A stretch of 64,000 nucleotides of DNA from positions 62,001-126,000 of the forward strand of contig NZ_CANLKW010000003.1 of assembly GCF_947491795.1 (NCBI RefSeq), given 5' to 3'. Positions 24,291 to 33,076 of this stretch are shown here, piece by piece. The notes under the pieces are model-generated. The model was not told the origin of the DNA and did not search any database. It saw only the letters and a program-made list of their open reading frames with translations. Each line of letters begins with the position of its first letter. The stretch's first letter is position 1. Source of the DNA: an uncultured Roseobacter sp. Its GTDB lineage: Bacteria; Pseudomonadota; Alphaproteobacteria; Rhodobacterales; Rhodobacteraceae. A program made the translations under genes and the position numbers.

Positions 24291-25292
24291 ATGACAATGA
24301 TGGACAGAGATGATCTCGAACTGAAACCTACGCTTGTTAATGGTGAAACGGACGAACTGGCCAATGGCATTTCACGCCGCTCTTTCTTTATGGCGGCGGG
24401 TGCCGCGGGTGTTGGCGGGGCCACCAGCCTGCTGAGCGGCACATCCGCTCAGGCCCAGTCGACCGACTGGACGCAACCTGGCAACAACAACGGTGTGATT
24501 GAGTTGCAGAAAACTACTGGAACGGCCACGTCGGGCGCTGTGGGGATCGACTTTTACGGCCACTGCGCAATCAAGATCACATCACCAGGTGGTGCCACGC
24601 TCATGTTCGACCCGTGGCGAGATGACCCGTCGGGTGCCTGGGGGCTCTGGTTCAAAAATGAGTTCCCGGAAACGCCCGTGGATACCTGCCTTTCGACGCA
24701 TACACATTTTGATCATGACGCCATTCACCGTCCGGTGTCGACGATGGTGCTGGACCGTATGGTCGGGAATTTCGAGTTTGCTGACATCAAGATCACCGGG
24801 TTTGCCGACAAACATGTCTGCCGCGCGCCCGGCTGGTACAGCTGGACGGACGCGCTGAACGAATTTGGCGTAAAAGCCTGCCCGCCGGACAACGTCAGCC
24901 ACATGGATATGGTGGTATACCTAGTCGAGACAGGTGGCATACGTACCCTGATCTGGGGTGACAACCGGCACAACCCCCCACAGGAATTCTGGGATGCGAT
25001 CGGACAGGTGGATGTGCTGACACTGCCGGTCGACGGATCGCAGCACATTCTGGATTACCAGCAAGGCAACGATATCGTCGCAAAGCTGAAACCCAAAGTC
25101 ATCATTCCAACTCACTATCTGAGTGAAACGACCAGCTACACGCTGACAACGCTTCAGCACGCGGACGATTGGGTCCAGTCGCAACAAAGCTTCAGAATGC
25201 TGGACAGCGCAAGCCTGTCGCTTGAAGCCGGAGAAGTCGCCGGTATGGACCGCGAATTCCTTTATTTCGGGAACCATGCCCATACCAGCTAG
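24291..25292 (+). CDS. Tat-exported metallo-beta-lactamase-fold hydrolase
   Basis: The protein is 333 residues from ATG 24291 (ATGs at 24297 and 24300 are equally possible; AGGG lies upstream). The twin-arginine signal is ISRRSFFMAAGAAG (R29-R30) with cleavage near AQAQ. The metal motif is THTHFDHD: H137, H139, D141 and H142. Further His residues (DNRHN, IIPTHYLSE) complete an UlaG/MBL-type dinuclear site. The enzyme acts in the periplasm as a hydrolase, probably on a phosphoester, lactone or ester; the substrate is unknown. It stands alone between a terminator and a gene-poor stretch. Confidence 0.82.
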   Translation: MTMMDRDDLELKPTLVNGETDELANGISRRSFFMAAGAAGVGGATSLLSGTSAQAQSTDWTQPGNNNGVIELQKTTGTATSGAVGIDFYGHCAIKITSPGGATLMFDPWRDDPSGAWGLWFKNEFPETPVDTCLSTHTHFDHDAIHRPVSTMVLDRMVGNFEFADIKITGFADKHVCRAPGWYSWTDALNEFGVKACPPDNVSHMDMVVYLVETGGIRTLIWGDNRHNPPQEFWDAIGQVDVLTLPVDGSQHILDYQQGNDIVAKLKPKVIIPTHYLSETTSYTLTTLQHADDWVQSQQSFRMLDSASLSLEAGEVAGMDREFLYFGNHAHTS

Positions 25293-26371
25293 GCCTGTTG
25301 CCAGTGCGGGCGAGGAGGAACGTAACGCCTCGCCCGACATCGAACCGGAACTATCGCCGCGATTGGCGTACATCGTCGCGGATGGACAGTGATATGCAGA
25401 CAACTAAGGCTCTGACGCGTGGCGCGACCGGCAATTTGTTGCTCCCCGTGCCCCTGCGGCGGGGACCGAATTGCACAAGGCCACAATGCGTCTGACAGAA
25501 ACGAATTCAAACTTCGCCCCGCCCTGGCGTTTTATCGACAGCCCGAATCCGTCCACCGGGTACAAGTCTGCGATACCAGCGCAACCGCAGCGTCGTGACG
25601 CCAGCCGGAGGGTCAGTTTTGTGCAGTTCGCTCCGATTTGGGACATCAGAAGCTGAGGCTCCCGGATCGGGCGCCAGGGTCGGGACCCATTGAGTTTCGA
25701 TCAATGGCATGTGTGAGGGCTGAAAAACGAGCAACGACCGTGTCTGAGTTTTTTTGGCGGAAAGATGTGCGGATGGCGGGTTTCGCGCCCTGTAGCCTAA
25801 GGCTTCATTGCCAACCTCGTATTGCTGGCATACAAGCTATGAGGTTTTTTTTCGAAATCAACGGCTTACGTCTGCGCGATGCGACATGGGGAATATCTTT
25901 TTTACGAAACCCTTACAATCGCTGGCGACTTTTGAGCGAAAAGAGTTTTGGCCCGCATGGATTATAAGTTTGAACGTTACACCGGCTAAAGAGTAACCTT
26001 CCCGATCATTACAACCTGTTCCAAGGCACGTCCTCTCCCTCCCCGCGGGTTTGAGCGCAAAAGGCGGCGGCGAACCTCCGATCGGGCGCACAGAGGGTGG
26101 CATGACCAGGAAGCTGCTCCACCGGGTACAGCAGAAGTGTTCTACTGAAACTGTTCGTCACTTACTGACAGGTCAGCCGTGAAATCGGGGTACCGGCGTT
26201 GCCGGGCAGCCTGCCTGACACTGATGGGTTCGCCCGGGGCCTTCTCCGCCCTCAGAATACCCGGCTCACACCGCTTACTGGCCCCCGCGCTGTGAACCCC
26301 GTGCGGGTCACCGCCAGTTACGATCATTGGCAGATGATCCAGGACAGAGGGCGGAAACCGGCCTTTCCGGT
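25293..26371. other. Gene-poor stretch of about 1.1 kb
   Basis: A hairpin (GGGCGAGG 25308-25315 with CCTCGCCC 25328-25335) follows the hydrolase gene without a T-run and may end its transcript. Beyond it I see several short frames with no domain, AT-rich runs near 25750 and 25845 and no repeat or RNA gene. Nothing else can be supported. Confidence 0.45.
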
Positions 26372-27391
26372 TCAGCAGGAGTCGCCAGGTACCAGACGAA
26401 AACCGAGATCTGCAACAACAGGCTCCTGCGATCCGTCCTGAGCAGTTGCACTGCTTGTCACAGACAGGGCTGCGCGCCGCCCCATCTCCAGGCGCGGCGT
26501 TTCGATGGTTGTCAGCCGGATGGGCAATGCCTCCAGAAAAGATAGCCCGTTGAAACCCGCAAGTGCCACCTGGCCGGGTATGTCGATACCGTTGCTCAGA
26601 CAGTGCATTATTCCGCCAGCCGCCAGGTCGTCGTTGGAAAAATACAAAGCCTCTGGCGCATCAGACCGGGCAAGCACCTCTGCCATTGCCCTGCGTCCCT
26701 CAACCATCGAGGATGGCCCGGTAATAACCCGGTTGAGCACCATCTGTGCACCAGCCTCGCGAACAACCGCGCAAAAGCCGCTGAACCTCTTTACGGCACG
26801 CAGATCGCGCCCGCCCTGACTGCCAATATACCCGAAACGCCGATAGCCTTTTTCCAGCATGTAGCGCGCAGTTGCCCGGCCCGCCGCCTCCTGAGAGATG
26901 CCAAAAGCCGCCGACATGGGCGTGCCGTCAATATCCATCACCTCGGCCACGCGCACGCCGGAGGCGCGGATGGCAGCACGGGTTGCATCCGTATGTTCCA
27001 ACCCCGGCAGGACAATGCCACGAGGCCGCCATGCCAGCAATTCGCGCACAATCTCTTCTTCGCGCTGCAACGAGTATTCGCTGACACCGAATACGGGCAG
27101 TATGCGCTTGCTGATCAGAGTTTCATTCAGGCCATTGAGCACTTCGGAAAACACGCGGTTTTTGAGCGTTGGCAGGACGACCGCCACCAGAGAGGTGGTT
27201 TCCTCGCGCAGGGCGCTGGCCAGCTTGTTCTGGACGTAACCGAGCTTGCGCGCTGCTTTTTCGACTCTGACACGCACATCGTCCGACGTCTTTCCCGCAC
27301 CGCGCATTACCCGCGAGACGGTCATCTGACTGACCCCTGCCTCGGTCGCGATATCATCCATCGTTGGCGCGGCTGTCTTGCCCGAACTCAT
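26372..27391 (-). CDS. LacI/GntR-type transcriptional repressor of the divergent sugar-acid operon
   Basis: The protein is 339 residues from the ATG at 27391 (MSSGKTAAPTMDDIATEAG); the frame extends upstream, but that part overlaps the operator region. The LacI helix-turn-helix (MDDIATEAGVSQMTVSRVMRG) and hinge (KLGYVQNKLASALR) are followed by a periplasmic-binding-protein-like effector domain (VAVVLPTLKNRVFSEVLNGL; LYFSNDDLAAGGI). It is divergent from the long importer and catabolic operon, and two identical palindromes lie between them, so it most likely represses that operon and itself until a sugar acid or lactone binds. The layout resembles gluconate repressor GntR. Confidence 0.9.
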   Translation of the reverse strand: MSSGKTAAPTMDDIATEAGVSQMTVSRVMRGAGKTSDDVRVRVEKAARKLGYVQNKLASALREETTSLVAVVLPTLKNRVFSEVLNGLNETLISKRILPVFGVSEYSLQREEEIVRELLAWRPRGIVLPGLEHTDATRAAIRASGVRVAEVMDIDGTPMSAAFGISQEAAGRATARYMLEKGYRRFGYIGSQGGRDLRAVKRFSGFCAVVREAGAQMVLNRVITGPSSMVEGRRAMAEVLARSDAPEALYFSNDDLAAGGIMHCLSNGIDIPGQVALAGFNGLSFLEALPIRLTTIETPRLEMGRRAALSVTSSATAQDGSQEPVVADLGFRLVPGDSC

Positions 27392-27450
27392 TGCGCACTG
27401 TCCCTTCCGGCAATCAACTCCCCTGCTCACATACAGACTAAGGAATCGAG

Positions 27451-27504
27451 TTGACAAGTGTTTACGTAAACATGATACATAAATTAATGATGTTTACGTA
27501 AACA
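27451..27504 (+). promoter_or_regulatory. Promoter with two LacI-type operators
   Basis: TGTTTACGTAAACA, a perfect 14-nt palindrome, occurs at 27459-27472 and again at 27491-27504. The centres are 32 bp apart, close to three helical turns. A perfect -35 box TTGACA (27451-27456) and a weak -10 box GATACA (27474-27479) with 17-nt spacing enclose the first operator; the second lies just downstream of the likely start site. Binding by the divergent LacI protein would block transcription. Confidence 0.8.
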
Positions 27505-27534
27505 ATTCACCATATGTCATCTGGGAGGATACAA

Positions 27535-28614
27535 ATGAAAAATATTTTGCTGAGCTCTACATTCATCGCGGCCGCTGCAGGAATGGCAGCCGCAGACACT
27601 TACCGGCCGGAGTGCTTTGCACCTGCCCCCGGCACATCCACAATCAGCTATGACGCCAAAACCGGCCCGTACAAGGTGGCCTTTGTGAATGGTTTTGCCG
27701 GCAACGACTGGCGCATCGCGGCCATTCAGGCGTCCAAGGCCTGGGCTGCACGTCCCGAAAACGCCGAAAAGCTGGAAGAATTTACTATTGTTTCGGTTGG
27801 CAACGACAGCGCAGCACAGATCGCCGCGATCGATAACTTCATGGCGGCCGGATATGACGCAATCACTTTCATTGCCGTGAACCCCAGCGCGTTTGAGCCG
27901 GTGATCCGCCGCGCAGAACGCTCCGGCACTGTTCTGGTGCCCTTTGACAACGTGCTAGACACGGACAAGGTTGTTCAGATCAACGAAAGCCAGCTGGAAC
28001 TGGGCCGTCTCAAGGCGCAGACTGTAATGGATGCCCTGGGCGGTACGGCTGAAAAAATCCTGATGGTTGACGGCCTGCCCGGGAACGCAACAGACCGCGA
28101 CCGTCGCGCTGGCATGATGAGCGTTCTTGAAAAAGTCGACGGGCTTGAGATTGTTCAGGTCGTCGGCAACTGGGACACCGGAACCAGCCAGAAGGTTGTA
28201 TCGGATGCGCTGGCGACCCATGGTCAGTTTGATGGTGTCATTTCGCAACACGGCGCTGCCGGGACCATCAATGCCATGCAGTCCGCCGGACACCCTGTCG
28301 TCCCCATGGGCGTGGATGGTGAAAACGGTGTGCGGATGCTGATGGACGAACTGGACATTCCGGGGATCTCGGCGGCGCAGGCGCCTGCGATGTCGGCTGT
28401 GGCACTGGAAGCAGCTGTGGCTCTACTTGAGGGCAACGCGCTGCCACAAACCGTTTATCTGCCGATCCCGCAGGTCAGGGCCGAGGATCTGGAAGCCGGG
28501 GTGAACTACTTCCCCGATCTGCCAAAATCCTTCAATACCGGGACAGGTTTCCCGGATTGCTTTGCACCCTTTACACCAGAGGAGTTGCTTGGCCAGAACG
28601 CTGACAACACCTGA
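27535..28614 (+). CDS. Ribose-type ABC transporter sugar-binding protein
   Basis: The protein is 359 residues from ATG 27535, with GGGAGG 7 nt upstream. A Sec signal peptide (MKNILLSSTFIAAAAGMAAA) is followed by a periplasmic-binding-protein domain of the RbsB type (YKVAFVNGFAGNDWRIAAIQ; VDGLPGNATDRDRRAGM; GVISQHGAAGTINAM). The mature protein has only two cysteines, C27 and C342, both in the repeated context P-E/D-C-F-A-P, suggesting a disulfide that ties N- and C-termini together. It is the first gene of the operon and is followed by an attenuator-like hairpin that would make it the most abundant product. The ligand is probably a sugar, sugar acid or lactone. Confidence 0.9.
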   Translation: MKNILLSSTFIAAAAGMAAADTYRPECFAPAPGTSTISYDAKTGPYKVAFVNGFAGNDWRIAAIQASKAWAARPENAEKLEEFTIVSVGNDSAAQIAAIDNFMAAGYDAITFIAVNPSAFEPVIRRAERSGTVLVPFDNVLDTDKVVQINESQLELGRLKAQTVMDALGGTAEKILMVDGLPGNATDRDRRAGMMSVLEKVDGLEIVQVVGNWDTGTSQKVVSDALATHGQFDGVISQHGAAGTINAMQSAGHPVVPMGVDGENGVRMLMDELDIPGISAAQAPAMSAVALEAAVALLEGNALPQTVYLPIPQVRAEDLEAGVNYFPDLPKSFNTGTGFPDCFAPFTPEELLGQNADNT

Positions 28615-28632
28615 TGTCAGCGGCCTGACGGT

Positions 28633-28671
28633 TCAGCCCGGCGCACTCTCCTGCAGCCGGGCTGATTTTTT
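28633..28671 (+). terminator. Intercistronic terminator/attenuator after the sugar-binding protein
   Basis: TCAGCCCGGC pairs with GCCGGGCTGA (10 bp) around a 13-nt loop and is followed directly by TTTTTT. It sits 19 nt after the binding-protein stop and 23 nt before the ATPase start. Partial read-through would give much more binding protein than transporter. Confidence 0.75.
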
Positions 28672-28693
28672 CCTGTCAAACCGGGGCTTTACT

Positions 28694-30208
28694 GTGAACC
28701 AGACCGACGACGTCATTGTGCGCCTTGAGGGCGTGTCAAAGCACTATGGTGCCACGACGGCGCTGGATGGTGTCGATTTCGCCTGTAAAGCAGGCGAAAT
28801 CCATGCGGTTCTGGGTGAAAACGGCGCGGGCAAATCCACACTGATGAAGCTTATCTCGGGCGTCATCCAACCCAGCGACGGGCGAATTTTCGTGGATGGA
28901 GAGGAAACGCCCCTGCCCACGCCGCGAGCCGCCGTAGAGCGCGGCCTTGTATGCATGTTTCAGGAGTTGTCACTGGTGCCGGACCTCAGCGTGCGCGAAA
29001 ACCTGATGCTGGGCGCTCCCGGCTCAGGTCTGGGCCGCCTGCCCGGTGCCATTGTACGGCGCGCACAGGAGGTCCTGGCACAGATCGATGGCGGCGGCAT
29101 AGGAATGGGCGCGCGGGTCGCGGACCTGAGCCTTGCCGAACGCCAGCAGGTCGAAATCGCCAAAGCCTTTGCCCGCAATCCCAGACTGCTGATCCTGGAT
29201 GAGGCAACCTCTGCGCTGAATGCCTCTGTCGTCGACAAGGTGTTCACACTGATCCGGGCAGAATGTGCACGGGGCGTTGGTGTGCTGTTCATCTCGCACC
29301 GCTTTCACGAGATCGAAGCACTGGCTGACCGTATCTCGATTTTTCGCAACGGCGCGCTCGTCGACAGCTTTGCCAATGGCGCTCATGACTACCCCGCGAT
29401 CATCTCCAGAATGGTTGGCCAGAAGATCACAGACCTTTTCCCGGCAAAACCGCGGGCCAGACCCGAGGCACAGGAGGTGCTGCGGATCGATGATTTTGGC
29501 TGGAACGGCGAACTGACAGACGTGTCCATTACCCTGCGAAAGGGTTGTATTACGGGCCTGGGCGGCCTCGATGGTCAGGGACAGGCCGCAGTGCTTCAGG
29601 GCCTGTTCGGATTGCTCAAAAAGACCGAAGGCGGCATTGTACTTGCGGGCCAGCCGATCACGCTGAACAGCCCCGGCGATGCGAAAAATCCGGACATTGG
29701 TATCGCGCTGGTGCCCGAGGATCGCAAGACCGAGGCGCTGATCCTTCAGCAAAGCATCGCGGCCAACATGGAGCTGGCCGCCGTCGGCGTGCGCGGCATC
29801 AATGCGGAAGACCCGGCGCTTTACCAGCCCTATACCGATGCGCTGGAGCTGAAATGCGAGTCGCTGGATCAGCCTGTATCGCAACTGTCAGGCGGCAATC
29901 AGCAAAAGGTTGCGCTGACGAAATGGCTCGCACTTGAACCGCGCTGTTTGCTGCTGGCCGACCCCACCCGTGGCATCGACGTCAAGACCAAGACACAGAT
30001 CTATGCGCTTCTTCGCCGGCTCGCAGATCAGGGCACCGCGATCCTGCTGCTGTCCACCGACTACGAAGAGTTCATCCACCTCTGCGATGAAACGCACATC
30101 TTTTATGACGGACGCGTGGTGCGACACCTGACCGGCGATGCCGTAACAGCGGAAAACATCCTGGCGGCAACACTCAACATCCCCGCACAGCAGGCCGCCC
30201 ATGGCTGA
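28694..30208 (+). CDS. Ribose-type ABC transporter ATP-binding protein with two ATPase domains
   Basis: The protein is 504 residues from GTG 28694. An in-frame start further upstream would overlap the binding-protein gene and the attenuator, so GTG is preferred. The first ATPase domain has GENGAGKST, LSLAERQQVEIAKAF and LLILDEATSALN; the second has the degenerate GLDGQGQAAVL, SGGNQQKVALTKWL and LLLADPTRGIDVKTK, as in RbsA/XylG/MglA. It overlaps the next permease start by 8 nt. It would drive import of the sugar-acid-type ligand through the two permeases. Confidence 0.92.
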   Translation: MNQTDDVIVRLEGVSKHYGATTALDGVDFACKAGEIHAVLGENGAGKSTLMKLISGVIQPSDGRIFVDGEETPLPTPRAAVERGLVCMFQELSLVPDLSVRENLMLGAPGSGLGRLPGAIVRRAQEVLAQIDGGGIGMGARVADLSLAERQQVEIAKAFARNPRLLILDEATSALNASVVDKVFTLIRAECARGVGVLFISHRFHEIEALADRISIFRNGALVDSFANGAHDYPAIISRMVGQKITDLFPAKPRARPEAQEVLRIDDFGWNGELTDVSITLRKGCITGLGGLDGQGQAAVLQGLFGLLKKTEGGIVLAGQPITLNSPGDAKNPDIGIALVPEDRKTEALILQQSIAANMELAAVGVRGINAEDPALYQPYTDALELKCESLDQPVSQLSGGNQQKVALTKWLALEPRCLLLADPTRGIDVKTKTQIYALLRRLADQGTAILLLSTDYEEFIHLCDETHIFYDGRVVRHLTGDAVTAENILAATLNIPAQQAAHG

Positions 30209-31166
30209 TCTGTTGCGCGCAAACCGACGCGAGGCCATCGCCCTTGCTGTGCTCCTTGCACTGCTGACTGTGTATCTGGTCACGCACCCGCGTGGCATGT
30301 CGACCTATGTGATGACGATCTGGGCCAACCAGTGCCTGATCCTGGCCCTCGCCGCGATTGCGCAGTTTTTTGCCGTCATCGTGCGCGGCATCGATCTGTC
30401 GGTTGGGGCCGTTATGGCGCTGACAAATACGGTTGCCTCTTATGTGCTTGCGGGCAGTGGGATCGGTCTGGCTGGCGGGGTCGTTCTGGTGCTGCTGGTA
30501 GGGCTGGCCTGCGGACTGGTGAACGGCATCCTGGTGGTTTACGGGCGCATACAGCCCATCGTTGTCACACTGGCGACTGCATCGGTTTTTGTCGGACTGG
30601 CGCTGCTGTTGCGGCCTACCCCGGGCGGGCAGATCAACTATGACTTTGCCGATGCGATGACGCTGGATGTGCTGGGCGTGCCCACGGCCCTGATCATCAC
30701 GGCACTGGTGATCTTTGGCTTCTGGATGCCGTTGCGCCGCACCGGGCTTGGCCTTGGCCTCTATGCGATCGGCTCCTCTGAACAGGCGGCATTCCAGTCG
30801 GGCATTCAGGTGCCGGTGATCCGCATGGCCTCCTTTGCGCTGGGTGGGCTCTTTGCCGGCCTCGCCGGACTTTACTTCAGCTTTGTGACAACCACCGGTG
30901 ACGCAGGCATTGCGCCAAACTTTACCCTGAATGCCATTGCCGCCGTGGTCCTGGGCGGCGTGGCGCTGCGCGGGGGTGTCGGCAGTCTGATCGGCGCGGT
31001 GGCGGGCGCGTTCATCCTCAAGACCATCGGCGCACTGATGTTCTTTTCCGGCCTGCCGCCCCTGGCACAACCTTTCGTCGAAGGGCTTATTCTTGCCGCG
31101 GCCATCGCCATCGGTGGCGCAGACATCCTGCGCGTGCGCAACCGCCTGGAGGTGTTCGGACGATGA
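30201..31166 (+). CDS. Ribose-type ABC transporter permease 1
   Basis: This 321-residue inner-membrane protein has eight to ten hydrophobic segments and RbsC-like features: FFAVIVRGIDLSVGAVMALTN near residue 55, GLVNGILVVYGRIQPIVVTLA, and GGVALRGGVGSLIGAVAGAF. It is encoded between the ATPase (8-nt overlap) and a second permease (4-nt overlap); the two permeases probably form a heterodimeric channel. Confidence 0.92.
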   Translation: MADLLRANRREAIALAVLLALLTVYLVTHPRGMSTYVMTIWANQCLILALAAIAQFFAVIVRGIDLSVGAVMALTNTVASYVLAGSGIGLAGGVVLVLLVGLACGLVNGILVVYGRIQPIVVTLATASVFVGLALLLRPTPGGQINYDFADAMTLDVLGVPTALIITALVIFGFWMPLRRTGLGLGLYAIGSSEQAAFQSGIQVPVIRMASFALGGLFAGLAGLYFSFVTTTGDAGIAPNFTLNAIAAVVLGGVALRGGVGSLIGAVAGAFILKTIGALMFFSGLPPLAQPFVEGLILAAAIAIGGADILRVRNRLEVFGR

Positions 31167-32116
31167 GTACCCGAAGCAAACGCCTGCCTGATCCCGACAC
31201 CCTGATGCCCTTTGCCGGGGCGATCGTTATGATCCTAGGCGGCAGCCTGTTCTTCCCGCAAATTCTGGGGTTGGGATATCTCGGCCAGCAATTGCAGATC
31301 GCGTCGTTCCTCGGCGTTATCGCGATGGGTGCGACCGTGGTTATCCTGCTGGGGCATATTGATTTGTCCGTGCCATGGATCGTCGGTGGTGCTGCGATCC
31401 TGTCCACGTCGCTCGCCGGAACCGGAGACCCCGTTTTGACAGCCCTTGCGATCCCCGCAGCCCTGGTGTTCGGCGCAATCATCGGTCTGATCAACGGCTT
31501 TGGCGTTGCGATCCTGCGCATTCCCTCAATGGTCTGGACGCTGGCGGTCAATTCGATGCTGCTGGGCCTCGCCGTCCTCAACACCGGCGGGTTCAACCCC
31601 AAAGGCGAGGCAAGCGCCACAATGATCTGGATGGCCTCCGGCACGGTCGGAGGCATACCTACCGCCTTTGCCCTCTGGATGCTGCTGACCGCACTGCTCG
31701 CCCTGTTTCTCGGGCGTACCGGCTTTGGTCGCTATCTGTCCTCAATCGGGTATAATGAAAAGGCGACGTTCCTGTCGGGCGTCTCGACGCCGTCGGTGAT
31801 CTTTGCTGCCTTTGCTATTGCGGGCCTGTGTTCAGCTTTTGGTGGCGTTCTGCTCGCGGGCTATGCAAATCAGGCCTACCAGTCGATGGGCGACCCGTAT
31901 CTCCTGCCAACAATCGCCGCTGTGGTGATCGGCGGCACCTCAATCCTTGGCGGACGCGGCAGGCTTTTGGGAACGGTTGGCGGTGTGCTGTTCATCACCC
32001 TGCTTACATCGATCCTGTCGGTGATGCAGATCTCGAATGCCTGGCGCAGCATCATTTTTGGTGTGATTATCATCGTCATGCTGCTGATCCAGACCCTGCG
32101 CCGAAAGGAGAGCTGA
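31163..32116 (+). CDS. Ribose-type ABC transporter permease 2
   Basis: This 317-residue paralogue of the preceding permease has ATVVILLGHIDLSVPWIVGG, GAIIGLINGFGVAILRIPSMVWTLA and GGTSILGGRGRLLGTVGGV. Its start overlaps the stop of permease 1 (ATGA). It completes an ABC importer with one binding protein, one double ATPase and two permeases. Confidence 0.92.
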   Translation: MSTRSKRLPDPDTLMPFAGAIVMILGGSLFFPQILGLGYLGQQLQIASFLGVIAMGATVVILLGHIDLSVPWIVGGAAILSTSLAGTGDPVLTALAIPAALVFGAIIGLINGFGVAILRIPSMVWTLAVNSMLLGLAVLNTGGFNPKGEASATMIWMASGTVGGIPTAFALWMLLTALLALFLGRTGFGRYLSSIGYNEKATFLSGVSTPSVIFAAFAIAGLCSAFGGVLLAGYANQAYQSMGDPYLLPTIAAVVIGGTSILGGRGRLLGTVGGVLFITLLTSILSVMQISNAWRSIIFGVIIIVMLLIQTLRRKES

Positions 32117-32119
32117 CCC

Positions 32120-33076
32120 ATGACTGCGCATTACGAGATCTTCGATCCCGCCTTTGCCGCGATGATCGACACCACCACTCCACCGGAAATGATCGCAGAC
32201 GGCTTTGTCTGGACGGAGGGTCCGGTCTGGCTGAACGACACCCTTTATTTCAATGACATTCCCAACAAGCGGATGATGAAATGGCAGCCCGCACAGGGCG
32301 TGTCCCTGGCCCTTGCCAACAGTGAATTTGCCAATGGCAACACACTGGACCGCACGGGGCGCATGGTTTCCTGCGAGCACGGTGGGCGGCGGGTGATCCG
32401 CAGGACCGATCCCAAAGACCTGAACGCCGTGGAGGTGATCGCCGAACAGTATAACGGCAAGCGTCTGAATTCCCCAAATGACGTGGTCGTCCGCTCGGAC
32501 GGGTCGGTATGGTTCACCGATCCACCCTACGGCATCAACTCCGACATCGAAGGTTACCCGGCCGAAAGCGAAATCGGCGGCTGCTATGTTTTCTGCGCAG
32601 CTCCCGACGGGACACTGACAGCCGTGGCTCAGGATTTTGACAAACCGAACGGTCTGGCTTTTTCTCCGGACGAGCGCAGGCTTTACATCGCAGATTCAGG
32701 CGCAATCCGGGGAGCCAGTTTTCCCGGGATCGACTATGACCTGCCACACCACATCCGCGTTTTTGACGTGGAGGGGACCACACTGACCGGCGGCGCGGTT
32801 TTTGCAGAGATCACGCCCGGTGTGCCAGACGGCTTCCGCATTGATACCGGGGGATATGTCTGGACCAGCGCGATGGATGGCATCCACTGTCTGGCACCGG
32901 ACGGGCAGTGTCTGGGGAAAATCCGGATGCCGTCCCAGACGTCGAACCTATGTTTTGGCGGGGCAGACGGAACGGATATTTTCATCACAGCGTCTGACAA
33001 AGTGTGGCACGTCAGATCCACGCGCCGCGACGCCGCACATCAAAACACTGGCCAGCCATCGGGAGAGCCGTCATGA
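32120..33076 (+). CDS. SMP-30/gluconolactonase-family lactonase
   Basis: This 318-residue six-bladed beta-propeller enzyme has conserved metal- and substrate-site residues at E33 (VWTEGPVW), N117/N120 (NSPNDVV), N177 (KPNGLAFSPDE) and D237 (PDGFRIDTGGYVW). Members hydrolyse sugar lactones to aldonic acids in the cytoplasm. It sits 3 nt after the permease and overlaps the dehydrogenase start by 4 nt, so the imported compound is probably a sugar or lactone converted to an acid. The last 20 residues are basic and may be a tail or linker. The exact lactone is unknown. Confidence 0.88.
   Translation: MTAHYEIFDPAFAAMIDTTTPPEMIADGFVWTEGPVWLNDTLYFNDIPNKRMMKWQPAQGVSLALANSEFANGNTLDRTGRMVSCEHGGRRVIRRTDPKDLNAVEVIAEQYNGKRLNSPNDVVVRSDGSVWFTDPPYGINSDIEGYPAESEIGGCYVFCAAPDGTLTAVAQDFDKPNGLAFSPDERRLYIADSGAIRGASFPGIDYDLPHHIRVFDVEGTTLTGGAVFAEITPGVPDGFRIDTGGYVWTSAMDGIHCLAPDGQCLGKIRMPSQTSNLCFGGADGTDIFITASDKVWHVRSTRRDAAHQNTGQPSGEPS

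Noticed and set aside
25308..25335. GC-rich hairpin after the metallo-beta-lactamase-fold gene as a terminator
   Set aside because: No T-run follows on either strand; kept only as a note in the gap entry.
28562..28693. Earlier start for the double ATPase gene
   Set aside because: It would overlap the end of the binding-protein gene and translate through the terminator hairpin; GTG at 28694 gives the normal RbsA length.
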